From Sepioteuthis lessoniana (taxonomy: Eukaryota > Mollusca > Cephalopoda > Myopsida > Loliginidae), in NCBI GenBank assembly GCA_963585895.1, contig OY757904.1, positions 156,109,450 through 156,173,449 of the forward strand: 64,000 nucleotides of DNA, in the 5' to 3' direction. The translations under genes were made by a program, and so were the position numbers. The stretch's first letter is position 1. Each line of letters begins with the position of its first letter. A model generated the notes under the pieces. That model did not search any database and was not told where the DNA came from. It was given only the letters and a program-made list of their open reading frames with translations. Below, in pieces: positions 32,849-43,627 of the stretch.

Positions 32849-32970
32849 AGAACAACTGAGGTGACAGGATTAGATCGTCGGAGAAGAAAAAAAGTAAAGT
32901 GAAGAATGAACTGATTTAAAGTGAGAAGATGGGAGCCGACTGAGTGTAGTTTAAGGTCCATATTCAAACA

Positions 32971-33231
32971 TACGAAGGGCATACGATAAGTTTCCAGACT
33001 TTTTTCGTATGGGCATTTAAAATTGGCGTAGACTCTTGGAAATTTCGTATGTTATTGCTATACATCTTATGAGATGACTGACCAATTTTTATGATTTCAG
33101 ATTTAGATGAACAGCTACAGCAAGAATTGGAATACACCATACTAAAGCCTGATTGTCACAGCTGGTGAATTTCAAAAATGCAATCTGACACTTTAGAAGA
33201 ACGATATGCAATAAAATTCGGTTTTGAACTT
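32971..33231 (+). mobile_element. mariner, 5' part only
   Basis: It matches the left end of the deleted mariner family (TIR with aagtttccagacttttttc, then the N-terminal coding start with gaacagctacagcaagaatt and agaacgatatgcaataaaat). It breaks off at cttggacctg, where LINE-D 3' sequence takes over. Confidence 0.85.
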
Positions 33232-33312
33232 GGACCTGCCGGAAGCAATGGACAATAGGGAGGTGTGGCAAGAGAGAGTTAGAAATATCCGTGCTGCTGA
33301 TGATGATGAAGT
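33232..33312 (+). mobile_element. LINE-D extreme 3' end joined to mariner
   Basis: cggaagcaatggacaatagg, gcaagagagagttagaaata and tccgtgctgctgatgatgat form the last 75-80 bp of LINE-D with its (ATG)n tail. The join may be a very short LINE insertion into the mariner or a template switch during reverse transcription. Confidence 0.75.
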
Positions 33313-33394
33313 ATATATGTATCATTACAATAAAAGGAAATGGAATATAGCAAGTTACTAAAAGATCAAAATTAGCGATTCCCCTAAAAAAGGT

Positions 33395-33540
33395 ATGGTT
33401 CTAAACTGAATCAGATGCTGACTCTCCAGATTTAGAGGTTTGGGGAGAGTGGAGTACTCCTTCTTTACCATTACTCCTAGGTCCACTCTGAGCCGGAGTG
33501 GTACTATTGTTACAGCCTGTAACAATAGTACATTGATCAA
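33395..33540 (-). repeat. P block, inverted
   Basis: Complement of the P block: ctttaccattactcctaggt then ccactctgagccggagtgg. Confidence 0.6.
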
Positions 33541-33674
33541 AAAAGTCTTCGAAAATTAATTAGAACTGGAGACGACTACGTAAAACAATATAACTCAATA
33601 AATTATTTGTGCTAAGAATACTTTTTGAAGATATAATGTTTTACTAAAGGTTATTACAAGTTATTTATAGCTGT

Positions 33675-33760
33675 TTGAGAAAACAATTTTTATTGAATAA
33701 AAAGATACTTGACACCATATAATTGTCTATTTGATAAGGATACTTAATATCATATAGTAA
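33675..33760 (-). repeat. W units, decayed
   Basis: aagatacttgacaccatata then a second ggatacttaatatcatatag are W cores in the complement orientation, directly beside SINE-C. Confidence 0.45.
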
Positions 33761-33761
33761 A

Positions 33762-34015
33762 AAGTAACGTTGGTGACCTTAGTCGAGGGTAAACCGAAGG
33801 CTCCCTTTTCGATAGCTACTACACCAAGGTGTAGGGGAGGGCGGTACTCCTTTACCTGGATTGCTCCACTTTACCCTTGATCCTTACCTTATAATGCTCA
33901 GTGTTAAGCAAGGCAGCATCAAGTACCATTTTTTGTATCTTTGGTAAGACTCGTCCTGGGATTGAACCCAGGTCGCCTAGACTATTGGCGAACACTTTAT
34001 TAATTTGGCCAATGG
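33762..34015 (-). repeat. SINE-C, full length
   Basis: The tail complement (gaccttagtcgagggtaaac) to the head complement (gggattgaacccaggtcgcc, tggcgaacact) is complete and little diverged. Confidence 0.85.
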
Positions 34016-34119
34016 CCCGATTTATCATATAATCATGGAAAAAAAACAGCTATAACTAACAAATGTACATATAAACACACGATGCAATTTATTACCTAAC
34101 GTCTCGGCTTAAAAATCTC

Positions 34120-34262
34120 TTTTTTAACTGGTTTGAATTTGGCGTTTTCCTTCTCCTAGATCAAATTCTGTAACAAGGTTAAAAAGCCAGTTTGTCCAAC
34201 TATTTATCCATAGCTTGAGAGATAATAGTTAGATTCATATCTTTCTTGAGTGTATTGCCGTC
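34120..34262 (-). repeat. SINE-A fragment
   Basis: aactggtttgaatttggcgt, ttccttctcctagatc and the following body match the SINE-A middle in complement. The tRNA-like head is missing. Confidence 0.65.
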
Positions 34263-34705
34263 GTCCTTCAAAGGACCATTCTACAAGTAATTGAAGGCAA
34301 AACTATGCAGTGTATTGCAGTTTCTAATTTTGAGAAGAACTTTATATCCTTTCCACCATATTAATGTAAAATTTAAACTCTTTAGACGCTAAATGAAAAT
34401 TGACTGAAACAACGAAATTCGACGGAGAGTTTCGTTTAAGAAAGTAAACAGTTTGAAATGCTTTCATTTTTTTATAATTCAGTAAAATGTCGAAAGAACA
34501 GATAAGTAGATTTTATTTATAGAAACAATTTTCAAGAGGAGATTTTATTGGAGAATGCAGCGAACTTTCAGATTAAAAACTACTTCATATCGAGCAAATA
34601 GCTCTACTTGCTAGACGAGAGATTTGAAATATTTTTGAAAAGACCTTTTAAGAGTTAAAAACCTATATACTACCTATCATGGATAAGAAAGAGGGAAGGA
34701 ATGGG
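34263..34705. other. unassigned non-coding stretch
   Basis: AT-rich, with no recognised motif. Confidence 0.4.
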
Positions 34706-34707
34706 AT

Positions 34708-34762
<55 letters not shown>
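34708..34762. repeat. compound (CA)n(TA)n array
   Basis: Pure (CA)n followed by (TA)n, the complement of the (AT)n(GT)n order. Confidence 0.95.
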
Positions 34763-34766
<4 letters not shown>

Positions 34767-34883
34767 TAAGAAAACAAAAGTAAACAAAAATATTTTTCAC
34801 TCGAGTCAGAAGAAATTCAAGGCTAAATATTTGGGTTGGTGACAATGCTGTCCTAGAAGTTCATTTATAAATATACAGAGATA

Positions 34884-34884
34884 T

Positions 34885-34921
<37 letters not shown>
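34884..34921. repeat. (CT)n array
   Basis: A pure (CT)n tract of about 36 bp. Confidence 0.95.
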
Positions 34922-34925
<4 letters not shown>

Positions 34926-35179
34926 TTGTAATAAACTTGTTAAGAATATAATGGACAAACACAAGGACATACTACGTGACATTATGATGAGGTAAAAGAG
35001 TGGAAGCGTGCTTTCGGCACCAAAACATGAATACGGAACCAAATTTTTATGTCCAAGAGTCTTTTTTAAATATTAAATTGCACCACTTTAAAAATAGAGA
35101 TTTTTTTTTCATGGGTAAACAACTACACTTTTATGTCTCTTTACACGAAGATTCTTATAGATATATGCATATGATATGC

Positions 35180-35183
<4 letters not shown>

Positions 35184-35250
<67 letters not shown>

Positions 35251-35277
35251 CATATATATATATATATATATATATTG
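35184..35277. repeat. compound (CA)n(TA)n array
   Basis: About 64 bp of (CA)n followed by (TA)n. Open frames on both strands are simple-sequence translations. Confidence 0.95.
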
Positions 35278-35387
35278 TGCATGACAAAGGTAATACACGA
35301 GTAAATATCATAATGATAGCGACTATTTCTATTGATCAATCATGTACACACATATACATATATGTATACATTCATATGTATTTTAGA

Positions 35388-35645
35388 GGTGTTGGTAGCG
35401 CAACCCTTACCGTCGTAAGAAACAGACTTGGATGTCCAAGTTCAAATCCTGGACATTTCACATTGCGCAGATACAATTGGGAAGTTGATAAATTCAATTA
35501 TTCAACCTCGTTCCCAACAAAGCTATGGATAAATTGTAGAACCGACAGGGTGCTTTAACCTTGGATAGGTAGCCAGTCTAGAAGACTGAATTCAACTTGT
35601 ATTCCATTTAAAAATTGACCTTGTGTCACATCTCGATCGTAACAG
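35388..35645 (+). repeat. SINE-A, nearly full length
   Basis: The tRNA-like head (ttggtagcgcaacccttacc, then aagttcaaatcctggac) through the body to ttgaccttgtgtcacatctc. The tail is slightly eroded. Confidence 0.8.
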
Positions 35646-35749
35646 AAGCGTTCTATACATACATAGGTAGGTATGTATCCAACGTTTCATATATACATAC
35701 TTTCTCAGTTGTCTTTAATTGGAATCATTTTGAGGTGAGGCTTCTTAAT

Positions 35750-36108
35750 CTGAGAATAATTTTTTTATTTATTGCGGACTTTTTGTCCTCATCTTGGTCG
35801 TTTTTGTGTTGTTTCTTTTTCACTACGTTTCGCCCAAATTTCACCTTTGGCCTTCTTCAGGTGATTAACCGCGACCTCGGATAGGAATGCTGAGTCTTGT
35901 AACCAGTAATTGATAGACAACAACTATGGAAGGCAGTACTTACTGGGATACGGTTACAAGACTCATCATTCCTATCCGAGGTCGCGGTAAAAATCACCTG
36001 AAGAAGGCCAAAGGTGAAATTTGGCCGAAACGTAGTGAAAAAGAAACAACACAAAAACTACCAAGATGAGGACAAAAAGTCCGCATTAAATAAAAAATTA
36101 ATTCTCAT
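35750..36108. repeat. large foldback with about 155-bp arms and 47-bp loop
   Basis: The arm at 35750-35904 is the near-perfect reverse complement of 35952-36108. The right arm contains CTGAAGA (35998-36004), a 7-bp ggccaaa/tttggcc stem and GAAAC (36027-36031); the left arm carries the same on the minus strand. Such a long, well-matched palindrome with a short loop should be unstable, which suggests recent formation. Confidence 0.9.
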
Positions 36109-36194
36109 ACTTTCTCAGTATATATAATTTCCTCCCATATTTTGCATTTGATTAAACATCCATCGGTGATCTTATGACACGTGATAGCATCTTT

Positions 36195-36250
36195 TTCTTA
36201 GTCCTGATGATAGTTTATTAAAACCGAAACGTTATAGCGTCCACGTTCAT
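36195..36250 (+). ncRNA. hammerhead-ribozyme-like motif
   Basis: CTGATGA (36204-36210) and GAAA (36226-36229) flank a weak stem II (gttt/aaac). After GAAA, CG-ttatag-CG forms a two-base-pair stem III followed by TC, giving a GTC cleavage-type triplet at 36239-36241. Stem I pairing is poor here. A relic of a type I hammerhead is plausible. Confidence 0.35.
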
Positions 36251-36339
36251 ATTAAATTATTCACTACTACTTTGTTTTTCAATTTTTCTCCATACATAAG
36301 TAATTATAAATGAGCGCATATACTGATATCCTTTTTCAA

Positions 36340-36370
<31 letters not shown>
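36340..36370. repeat. (AT)n array
   Basis: A pure (AT)n tract. Confidence 0.95.
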
Positions 36371-36407
36371 CGTCTGTGAAGATATATAAATGGTATGGTG
36401 CAGTATC

Positions 36408-36602
36408 TTGGTTTAATGGCAAATCAAACTTTGAGGGCAATTTAATGCCAAAGCCATTCTTGTGGAAGAACTATTTGACCTATAGTTAGGGAGATAAAAG
36501 GGTTTATAACTTTCGCAATAGTGTTGGTCTGATAGTGAACGAAATAACTCGACTGAAGCTCGAACAGTAGCCATCCAGCGCTTCAGCGTCTCAGCCATTA
36601 TG
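36408..36602 (-). repeat. SINE-B
   Basis: ttaatggcaaatcaaacttt, atgccaaagccattcttgtg and a tRNA-like head complement (agctcgaacagtagccatcc) are visible. The head is mutated. Confidence 0.7.
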
Positions 36603-36689
36603 TTTCAAGGACTCTGCCACTATGAATTAATAAACTAAGCAAGATCGTTATCATTAAGATGTACTCATAGCACTGAGTTTCCTGACTGC

Positions 36690-37055
36690 CTCTCACCATC
36701 CATCCCTATCGTCCATAGCCCCAGGCACGTGCACTGGACTGCATCCAATGTCCACATAGAGTTGAAGTATGTAAGTTCTTGATAGACGACCAACACTGGC
36801 GCATTCATGTGTTCTAGTTCACGAAAGAACTTCGCTTACTTTATCATCAGTGACCAATATGTCTTGTTAAGCATGGATAGTTTGTGAGATGGGAAATAAG
36901 TGACCGTACTACTGCTGCTGGGGTTTTTTTTGTATTACTCTTGGTATTTGTTAAAAACAGTGTGTCATATTCATGCGTTTTTACCATCTGCCTTTATCTC
37001 CTTTTGTTTCATTAACGACCTGATGGTGCATCCAATCATTAGTACTGACACAGTC
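36690..37055 (-). mobile_element. LINE-D C-terminal fragment
   Basis: On the minus strand it follows the LINE-D 3' coding region (complements of catccatccctatcgtcca, tgtccacatagagttgaagt, gaccgtactactgctgctgg). It is heavily mutated with an inserted T-rich tract. Confidence 0.65.
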
Positions 37056-37104
37056 ACAACTAGGAAGAAATCCTGTTTTTTTCATTCGAGATATCAGAGT
37101 TTCA

Positions 37105-37112
37105 TATGATCA

Positions 37113-37160
<48 letters not shown>

Positions 37161-37177
37161 AAACAAATTTTCAGAGG

Positions 37178-37216
<39 letters not shown>

Positions 37217-37265
37217 CGCGCTCGTTTGTGTATGTGTGTGTATGTGTGTGTGTGTGTGTGTGTGT
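37105..37265 (+). repeat. two (AT)n tracts then (GT)n
   Basis: An (AT)n, a short A-rich link, a second (AT)n and a long (GT)n with CG interruptions. Confidence 0.95.
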
Positions 37266-37279
37266 TAATGTTTAACGTT

Positions 37280-37315
37280 CCATTTTTTAACCATCTTCAG
37301 GGAGAGGTTTGAGTG
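37280..37315 (-). repeat. CTGAAGA-type motif, decayed
   Basis: The minus strand reads cctgaagatggttaaaaaat then ggaacgttaaac, a decayed member of the CTGANGA family directly beside AT/GT arrays. Confidence 0.3.
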
Positions 37316-37620
37316 AGATTTATTATCCGGAATTTATTTTTAAATGAAAAAAATGAAAATAAAAAATGAGAAAATTCTCTGCGATCTATTATTACTGACG
37401 TAACTAGTATTGGATTTTTTTTTAAATTAAAAAGGATAATGTATCTGTTGTTGATTTTTTAAAAATTCATGAAGATTAAAAGTTTTTAAAAAATAAAAAG
37501 AATTTTCCATGTTTTCAATTTATCATCATTTAGTTATTTTGACTTCCATGAAAATCTAGTTAAGTAAATGTTTTGATTAGAAATTATTTAGAAACAATTA
37601 AAAGTAAGTAGAATCTATTC

Positions 37621-38356
37621 ATCATCATCCTCATCATCATCATCATCATCATGTCGAGGTGCCCGTGGTGTAGTCGTTATCGCCGTAGGAAATGAACACG
37701 GCGAAACGAGTTCAAATCCAGGACGATACTGATTGCATTTCACATAGCACTAATACCCTTGGGAAAGGTATGAATCCAATTATTCTCCCTCCAGCTATGG
37801 GTAAATAGTAGGACAGACTAGGTTCTTCAGCCTTGGTTAGGCAACTAGTCTAGGAGAAGGAAAACTCTGAATTCAAACCTGCTAAACTCCGCTTAAAAAT
37901 TGACCTTGTGTCATATCCTGCCCGAGCGGAGGGGTTGGTAAATAGTATCATGTCGTACCACCAGTATGGATATCTCTGACCCTCTCTCGCCACTCCTCCT
38001 TATTGTTCATCGTTTCTGGCAGGTCATCTGGGCTACATCCCGTATACTCACAGAGCTGCTATATGTAGGTTCAAGCCGGTCTCCCTGCCCTTGCTTGGCC
38101 ATGTTAAGGGGTCCATTGGAGAATATCACTTATGAGCCCATCCCCGCTTCTCCAGCAGTTTCTGGCATGTCTGGTTCGTCTAACTTTGATTGTTTTCGTG
38201 ATGGGAGGTAGGTGGCCGTACAGCTGTTGCTTTGTGGGGTGTTGCCTCCAGGACTTGTTCAAAATTGCACGCAGCATTCTTGTGTAGTTGCCGTCAAGAT
38301 TTTTCTCCATCCGTTTTGTCAGCGTCCATGTAGTGCATCCATATAGCAGTATAAGT
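37621..38356 (-). mobile_element. LINE-D 3' end, split by a SINE-A
   Basis: The C-terminal coding part lies at 37956-38356 (minus strand: LDGNYTRMLRAILNKSW, HPTKQQLYGHLPPITKTI). Its (ATG)n tail, seen as (ATC)n on the plus strand, lies at 37621-37647, and SINE-A sits between them. The 5' end is truncated within the LYGC region near 38356. Confidence 0.9.
37657..37946 (+). repeat. SINE-A inserted in a LINE-D tail, 9-bp target duplication
   Basis: A full-length 290-bp copy with a good tRNA-like head (ggtgtagtcgttatcgccgt, gagttcaaatccaggacg). It is flanked by atcatgtcg at 37648-37656 and 37947-37955, part of the LINE-D tail. It is very close in sequence to the copy at 51.9 kb. Confidence 0.95.
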
Positions 38357-38639
38357 CAGAACTAATTTAAAAAAGGGATTTTGTTACAATTTAGAACTAT
38401 TTAAAGTAAATAAGGAGTCGATTTGAAAAACAAACGAACTGGGACTTAGTTTAGTTGTATTATAATTAGAAATAATGCTCGTCGATTGTTATTTTTGACA
38501 ATGAGACTTCAAACATTACAATTAACATTATTTTACAATAAAAAAAAACAAAAAAAAAACATGAAGTTAAATGTTGGCATCACATATAAATAAAAAAATT
38601 CACTGAATATTTCATATTCTTATATTTACATTTATTATT
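38357..38639. other. unassigned AT-rich stretch
   Basis: AT-rich with A-runs. No motif recognised. Confidence 0.4.
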
Positions 38640-39180
38640 AAGTTTCACCTAGCTTCTTTACTTTCGTCTGTCTGGTACAAAGTGATCTCAAAGTATTGTA
38701 TTGTCCCAAATTGTCGTATTATTTTAATTTTCTTCGTTTTTCAATACCCAGGACAGTCTTGTAAAGTGTCAAACTCCGACTAACATGGAGTCTGTTAGCC
38801 GGTTCGCGTTGGTCTCTAAAGTATCATATTATCTTGATTCTATTTCATTCTATATTTCTGTGAGTCGATAACAGGTTCATTTCAAATCATCGCGTTATCT
38901 CAGGCTTCACTTCGCTTTTCTGCTTTCACAAGTCTGGTACAAGGTTCATCCCAAAGAGTCTTGTTGTCTCAGTTTCTCTTCTCTCTCGGTATCGTATATA
39001 CTAAGGCTTTCTCTGTTTTTCTCAAAGTGTCGTAATACGTGTTGCATTATTTCAGGCTTTTCCTGGTTCTCAACCAGATCGACGTAAAATCTCGTTGCTG
39101 CATTCTACCGGTCTCTCGCTGGTGTCTGGTGAGAGACGAAACCTCTTGATCCCATGTATTTTCTCTCATCCAAGGGTAGC
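38640..39180. repeat. degenerate tandem repeat, about 65-80 bp period
   Basis: Variants of tctggtacaaggttcatccc, caaagtgtcgtattatctca and a ttctcttc-type ending recur at about 38690, 38817, 38881, 38949 and 39030. It looks like an old, decayed minisatellite. Confidence 0.4.
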
Positions 39181-39649
39181 TGGTTGGCGAAGCTATTTAT
39201 AAAATCAATTATTACTTAATTTGTATTTCTATAATTAATTCTGCCCTTTCTAAAATATTCGATTTACTCTCACTCCTACCCAAATGGATGGTCTTTCACC
39301 TACGTGGACTATATGAATTAATTCTGCTCCTTCCCCTTTCACCCAGAAAAATATCATCAATTTGACGAGTATTGACCTCCGAGTTGAACACGATTGCCGA
39401 TTTCCGCTTTACACTGTGGACAACCGATGACCTGCCATATTTTAAGGTTAAATACATAATAATAGATTTTATGGCAGTTTTTGACGCTGAAGCCAAAATT
39501 TCAACTCGTTTTTTCTAACCAGATCGAAATTTCATGATACAATCTCTTGCACCAAATGTATAGAACAGTACAATAACTCTATTTTCTTGTTAAATTAAAC
39601 AAATAACATAGGATTTATTGCTGATAAATTAGCAGAAAGCTCACATTGT

Positions 39650-41354
39650 GCCATAATAAACTGAAAAATCCACAAAAGAACCTTTGATGCAAAGTCTTTT
39701 CAGGGACTTCTTCCTGTGCTCGACAGCCACTGCATCTCGTTTTAAGCACCAGCAGTAGTCAGCGAGAAAGTTTATATCCTACCGGCCTCTTCCATAATGT
39801 GATTATATTGGTGAAAGCACTCACCCTGCCCACCACTCAAATCTCCACATTTTTTGGAAAACAGTCTAATTCTGACTGCTGAAAGAACAGTTTGTCTAAC
39901 ATTCATGCCCCAGGTTGGTGGAAACTCTTCAGAAGCTTTTCAATTTCGTTCTCGTATTCCACACTCCGGAAGTTTCCCAGGAAGTTTTTAACTACTGACT
40001 TTAGAGACAGTCAGGCGAACAGTACAGGTTCGGTCAGTGCTTCGTTAAACATTGGCTTCTTCAAAAGTTCTCTTTTTTGAGGGCCGTCAAATATACCAGC
40101 CTCGAGTTTCTCCACGCTTATCCGGGGGAACTTCCTTTGGCCGAAAGCTGCCCTCCCAGTTCATTGCTTTCACAAAGTTCTTCATTACTCCTAACTCAAT
40201 ATGTAAGAGTGGAAACAGTATTTTGTTCGGTTCCTAAAGAGGGTGTGACTGAACATTATGTAAGCCAAGTTTTAACCCTTGTTTTAACGGCCACACTGAC
40301 ATAATGTTTGTTGGTCATCTGACATAATGTTGGTTGTCACCCCGCCTGTACCAGAGACACAGAAAAGGATAATACTTTGTATAGCCACTTTGGAGCCCTA
40401 GGAACAGTTCAATAACCTTAAGATCTCCACAGATCAACCCTTTGTGCTCTGGGTAATTAACGGCAGACAACAATTGAGCCATACTGGAGTGAGTTTCTTT
40501 CATTTGTACTGAATGTCCAGCAGAGATAGAAGAAAAACTATTCCCATTATGTCGAAGAATTGCTGTAAGACTTCTGCTGGGTGAGCCAATAAAAATTCTC
40601 CATTCCATAGCATCATGCTCTGATCAATCCAGCAATTTTTTTACAATAAAACCAATGATGACTTATTCTGGAACGTAAAAAACTGTCTCTCTTAATCAAA
40701 CTCTTAATTCTCTCCCGGGGTCTCGAAACCAGAAAAATGGTGTTCCTGGTGCCATCAGATGTTTCTCTTCAAGACATTAACCCAACAGCTTAGCAGACTC
40801 CTTTGAAAGGCTCTAGTCTCGTGTCTGATAGTTGAGTTCTATTTGTGTCAAGGGTACTAACTGGTCGTCCTCTGCTAGTTTGTAAGCGTTATCCCCAGCT
40901 TCAACAGCCCTGCCACTATGTTCAGAATCAGAGCTATATTTCATGTTACCATCTGGCTCAGGAACAAGAAGTTCTAGGCCTTGAGGGATTGGTCTTATAG
41001 CAGAAGAAACATAGGGGTATTCGACATGGTGTTTGTTCTTGGGATTTATTCGTTTTAGATTTATCATGCAGATATAGCAGTCCGTAATGTGATTTTTTCC
41101 TTTTCACCAGATCATTGGAATGGCAAATGACATACTCTTCTTTTTAACATTCCTCCAATCCCTCAGTTCTCTGCATATATTTTACAGCAAATGTTGGATA
41201 CGAATGGCTAATACTGATCGCTTAGTTTGACTCCAAAGTAATGGCGATATGCCTTCTTCACAAAGTCAGTGAGTTTTGCCTGACGTCTTGGAAGAATCAC
41301 ATTACCGCCGATATAACAGAACCTATCAAGATTATTCTTACACTGGCGATTCAT
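39650..41354 (-). pseudogene. decayed multicopy transposon-like gene, unnamed family
   Basis: On the minus strand an ATG at 41354 starts MNRQCKNNLDRFCYIGGNV, then LTDFVKKAYRHYFGVKLSDQ, DCYICMINLKRINPKNKHH, VSSAIRPIPQGLELLVPEPD, NGNSFSSISAGHSVQMKETH, QLLSAVNYPEHKGLICGDLK and LGVMKNFVKAMNWEGSF, toward a C-terminal region near 39680. From memory this order matches a large family of unnamed proteins found in many copies in insect, spider and mollusc genomes, which behaves like a transposon product. The Cys pairs (CxxxxxxxC, CCK, CYIC) suggest zinc binding. The copy is broken by stops (for example after SDQY), frameshifts and a 23-bp tandem duplication (40297-40342). Confidence 0.7.
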
Positions 41355-41399
41355 TCTTACAGGAATATAAATGTCAAGCTAAACGAGAAAAAATAAATC

Positions 41400-41970
41400 A
41401 GCACTCAGCTCATCGTTGACACATTTTAAGCTGAGGGATAATCCCCAACCTCTCTACTTATGTGGGTGTTAGCGATTAGGGAGGTACGCTGTAGTTAGGT
41501 ACATATGCAATATATGTTATACGAAACATCAGGCACCCACGAGCAGCTGCGACAAATAGAGTCCACCGGCCTTTGAATAAGTGTTATTATTGTTATGAAG
41601 TATTGAATCATATCTTAGAAAACAGACCTGACCAAACCCAATGAATGGCGATTATATATTCCCTGAAAAACTTTTGACCTTTGAAAAAACATTTTTTTTA
41701 AAACTCAGACCAGTGAATTCTCTTACCATTTCTGTCGACACAGCATTCTCAATACGTAATATTTCTTGTTCTTTCAGTCGCCAACTCAATTTTTTTCGTT
41801 GTCTTTCTCATCAAAAGATTAGAAATTATCTTCTTTTGAAATCTGTTTCCGTTAATTCTTTTACTTTTGTAATGAACTGACTTGATTCTTCTAAAATCCA
41901 TTTCGGTCCAATCTTATTTTTCTGGTAAATGAATTTATTCGACTAGGTCTCCGAGCAATCGCGTTACAAT
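41400..41970. other. unassigned non-coding stretch
   Basis: The 79-codon frame at 41641-41880 has no recognisable motif. Otherwise AT-rich. Confidence 0.4.
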
Positions 41971-41974
41971 ATGA

Positions 41975-42125
41975 CTGTGTGCAAATAAATTTGTATTAGA
42001 CAAGAATACTTGAAACCATTTTACTGTGTGCCAATTAGTTATACAAGATAGTAATATTTGATATCATATAACTGTATGCAAGATATTTGTATTGGATAAG
42101 AATACATGAAACCATACAACTGTCC
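41975..42125 (-). repeat. W units, three in tandem
   Basis: tgtgtgcaaataaatttgta, atacttgaaaccattttact and two further variants repeat about every 58-60 bp in the complement orientation. Confidence 0.65.
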
Positions 42126-43078
42126 CCCTCTCAACAAAAGAAGAAATCTTAAGAAACTACCCAAAAAGTATATAAATAAACCCCTAATGTAAACCCCTTT
42201 AACTTCAAGACATAAAATAACACGTGAATATTTGCCGTGCCGTTAAAATCCCTCAAATTTTCAATTCACACATAAAAAAATTTCTCGGTGAATCTTTCTC
42301 CAAGAACGATTGATTGACAAGTTTTGCAGATTAGAACCTTCCAGAAATCCTTCTTATGTCAACGATAATCTTTTAAGTCAGACTGAAATCAGGAGTGTTT
42401 GCTGGCTATGTCATTCAGTTGGTATGACTTTCTTAAAGAAATACATTTGGCTCTTTATCAACACGCATTAATATCATGAAAAATGATTTGACTTGTGAAA
42501 AGGATCTACGAATGGAACATTTTTAACAAGATTGCCTCTAACATTTTTTATACCGATCTTTCAGAAGAGATTTCAATTAGTAAATTTTACAATAACCAAA
42601 GTTGTGCAAAAAGATAGCGAATTATTGCAAAATATCTATTATAGAAGAAAACTCTGACAAAAATATGGTTGACAACCAAAGAGAATGCTGACAATTTAGA
42701 TGAGTGTGGATCAAAATCAAACTTGTCTGTCTGATATTGATAAAAACCAATAGATTTAGGAAAGATTGTCTTTGTATTATATACTGAATGATTTGTAGAC
42801 ATTTGGGATGTCATTTCAGTTTTCATTTTATCGATATTGTCATAACAATGAACTGTCTGAATTGATTTAAAATAAAACCGACAGGGTAATTTAATAGTCA
42901 CAAAGATTCGTAATTTGATCATCAAATAAAGACAAATTGCATTGCGTGGGAAAATGACATAATGTTATGATGATAGACATATTTTCTTAATTCTTTATCT
43001 TCCTCTTTCTTCACTCTCTTTCAGTCTTTACGTAGACTTCAATTTTTACAATCTCACACTCCACCCCCATCTCTCTCT
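42126..43078. other. unassigned non-coding stretch
   Basis: No repeat recognised. A 112-codon minus-strand frame (42587-42925) is Ile/Phe/Tyr/Lys-rich, as AT-rich DNA gives, and has no family motif. Confidence 0.4.
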
Positions 43079-43315
43079 CTATATATATATATATATATAC
43101 ATATAATATGATTAACCATATCTATAAATAGAGATCTCAATATCTGTGATAGAGCATATGAAAAATTAAGCTAGTGCAGCGAAGACACAAGGTCGACGGC
43201 GCTTAGTGAATGTCAGTTTCTCACCAATATGATAATCATATATATTTCCCTTAATGTTTATGTGATCACGCACACACACACACACATATATATATATGTA
43301 TATGTATGTGTGATT

Positions 43316-43342
<27 letters not shown>
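43079..43342. repeat. cluster of (AT)n and (CA)n(TA)n tracts
   Basis: (AT)n at 43079-43099, (CA)n(TA)n at 43269-43298 and (AT)n at 43314-43341, with unassigned sequence between. Confidence 0.9.
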
Positions 43343-43347
<5 letters not shown>

Positions 43348-43627
43348 TAACTTATTGACTAATAGCACTTACGGTAAGGGAAAAAAAACGAAAGTAATTC
43401 GAAGATAAAAATATACAACAAATCACTGTCTAGGGAAAAAATGTATATATCTTGGAAAAAAAAAAAGAAAAGGCCAACCTTGTCATACAAATTGAAAAAA
43501 AATCAACAGGTACGCAATTGATTGGTCAAAAGAAAAAAAAAAACACCGTTATTGCTGCGAAGCTACAAGTGCAAAAATGTGCTCAATACTAAGAAGAGCA
43601 AAATACTGACAAAATTATTTCTTGAGT

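Noticed and set aside
37657..37730. functional tRNA gene
   Set aside because: It is the head of SINE-A, flanked by target-site duplications and repeated at 51.9 kb.
42587..42925. 112-codon minus-strand gene
   Set aside because: Composition fits AT-rich non-coding DNA (Ile, Phe, Tyr, Lys, Asn); no motif, no homology recognised.
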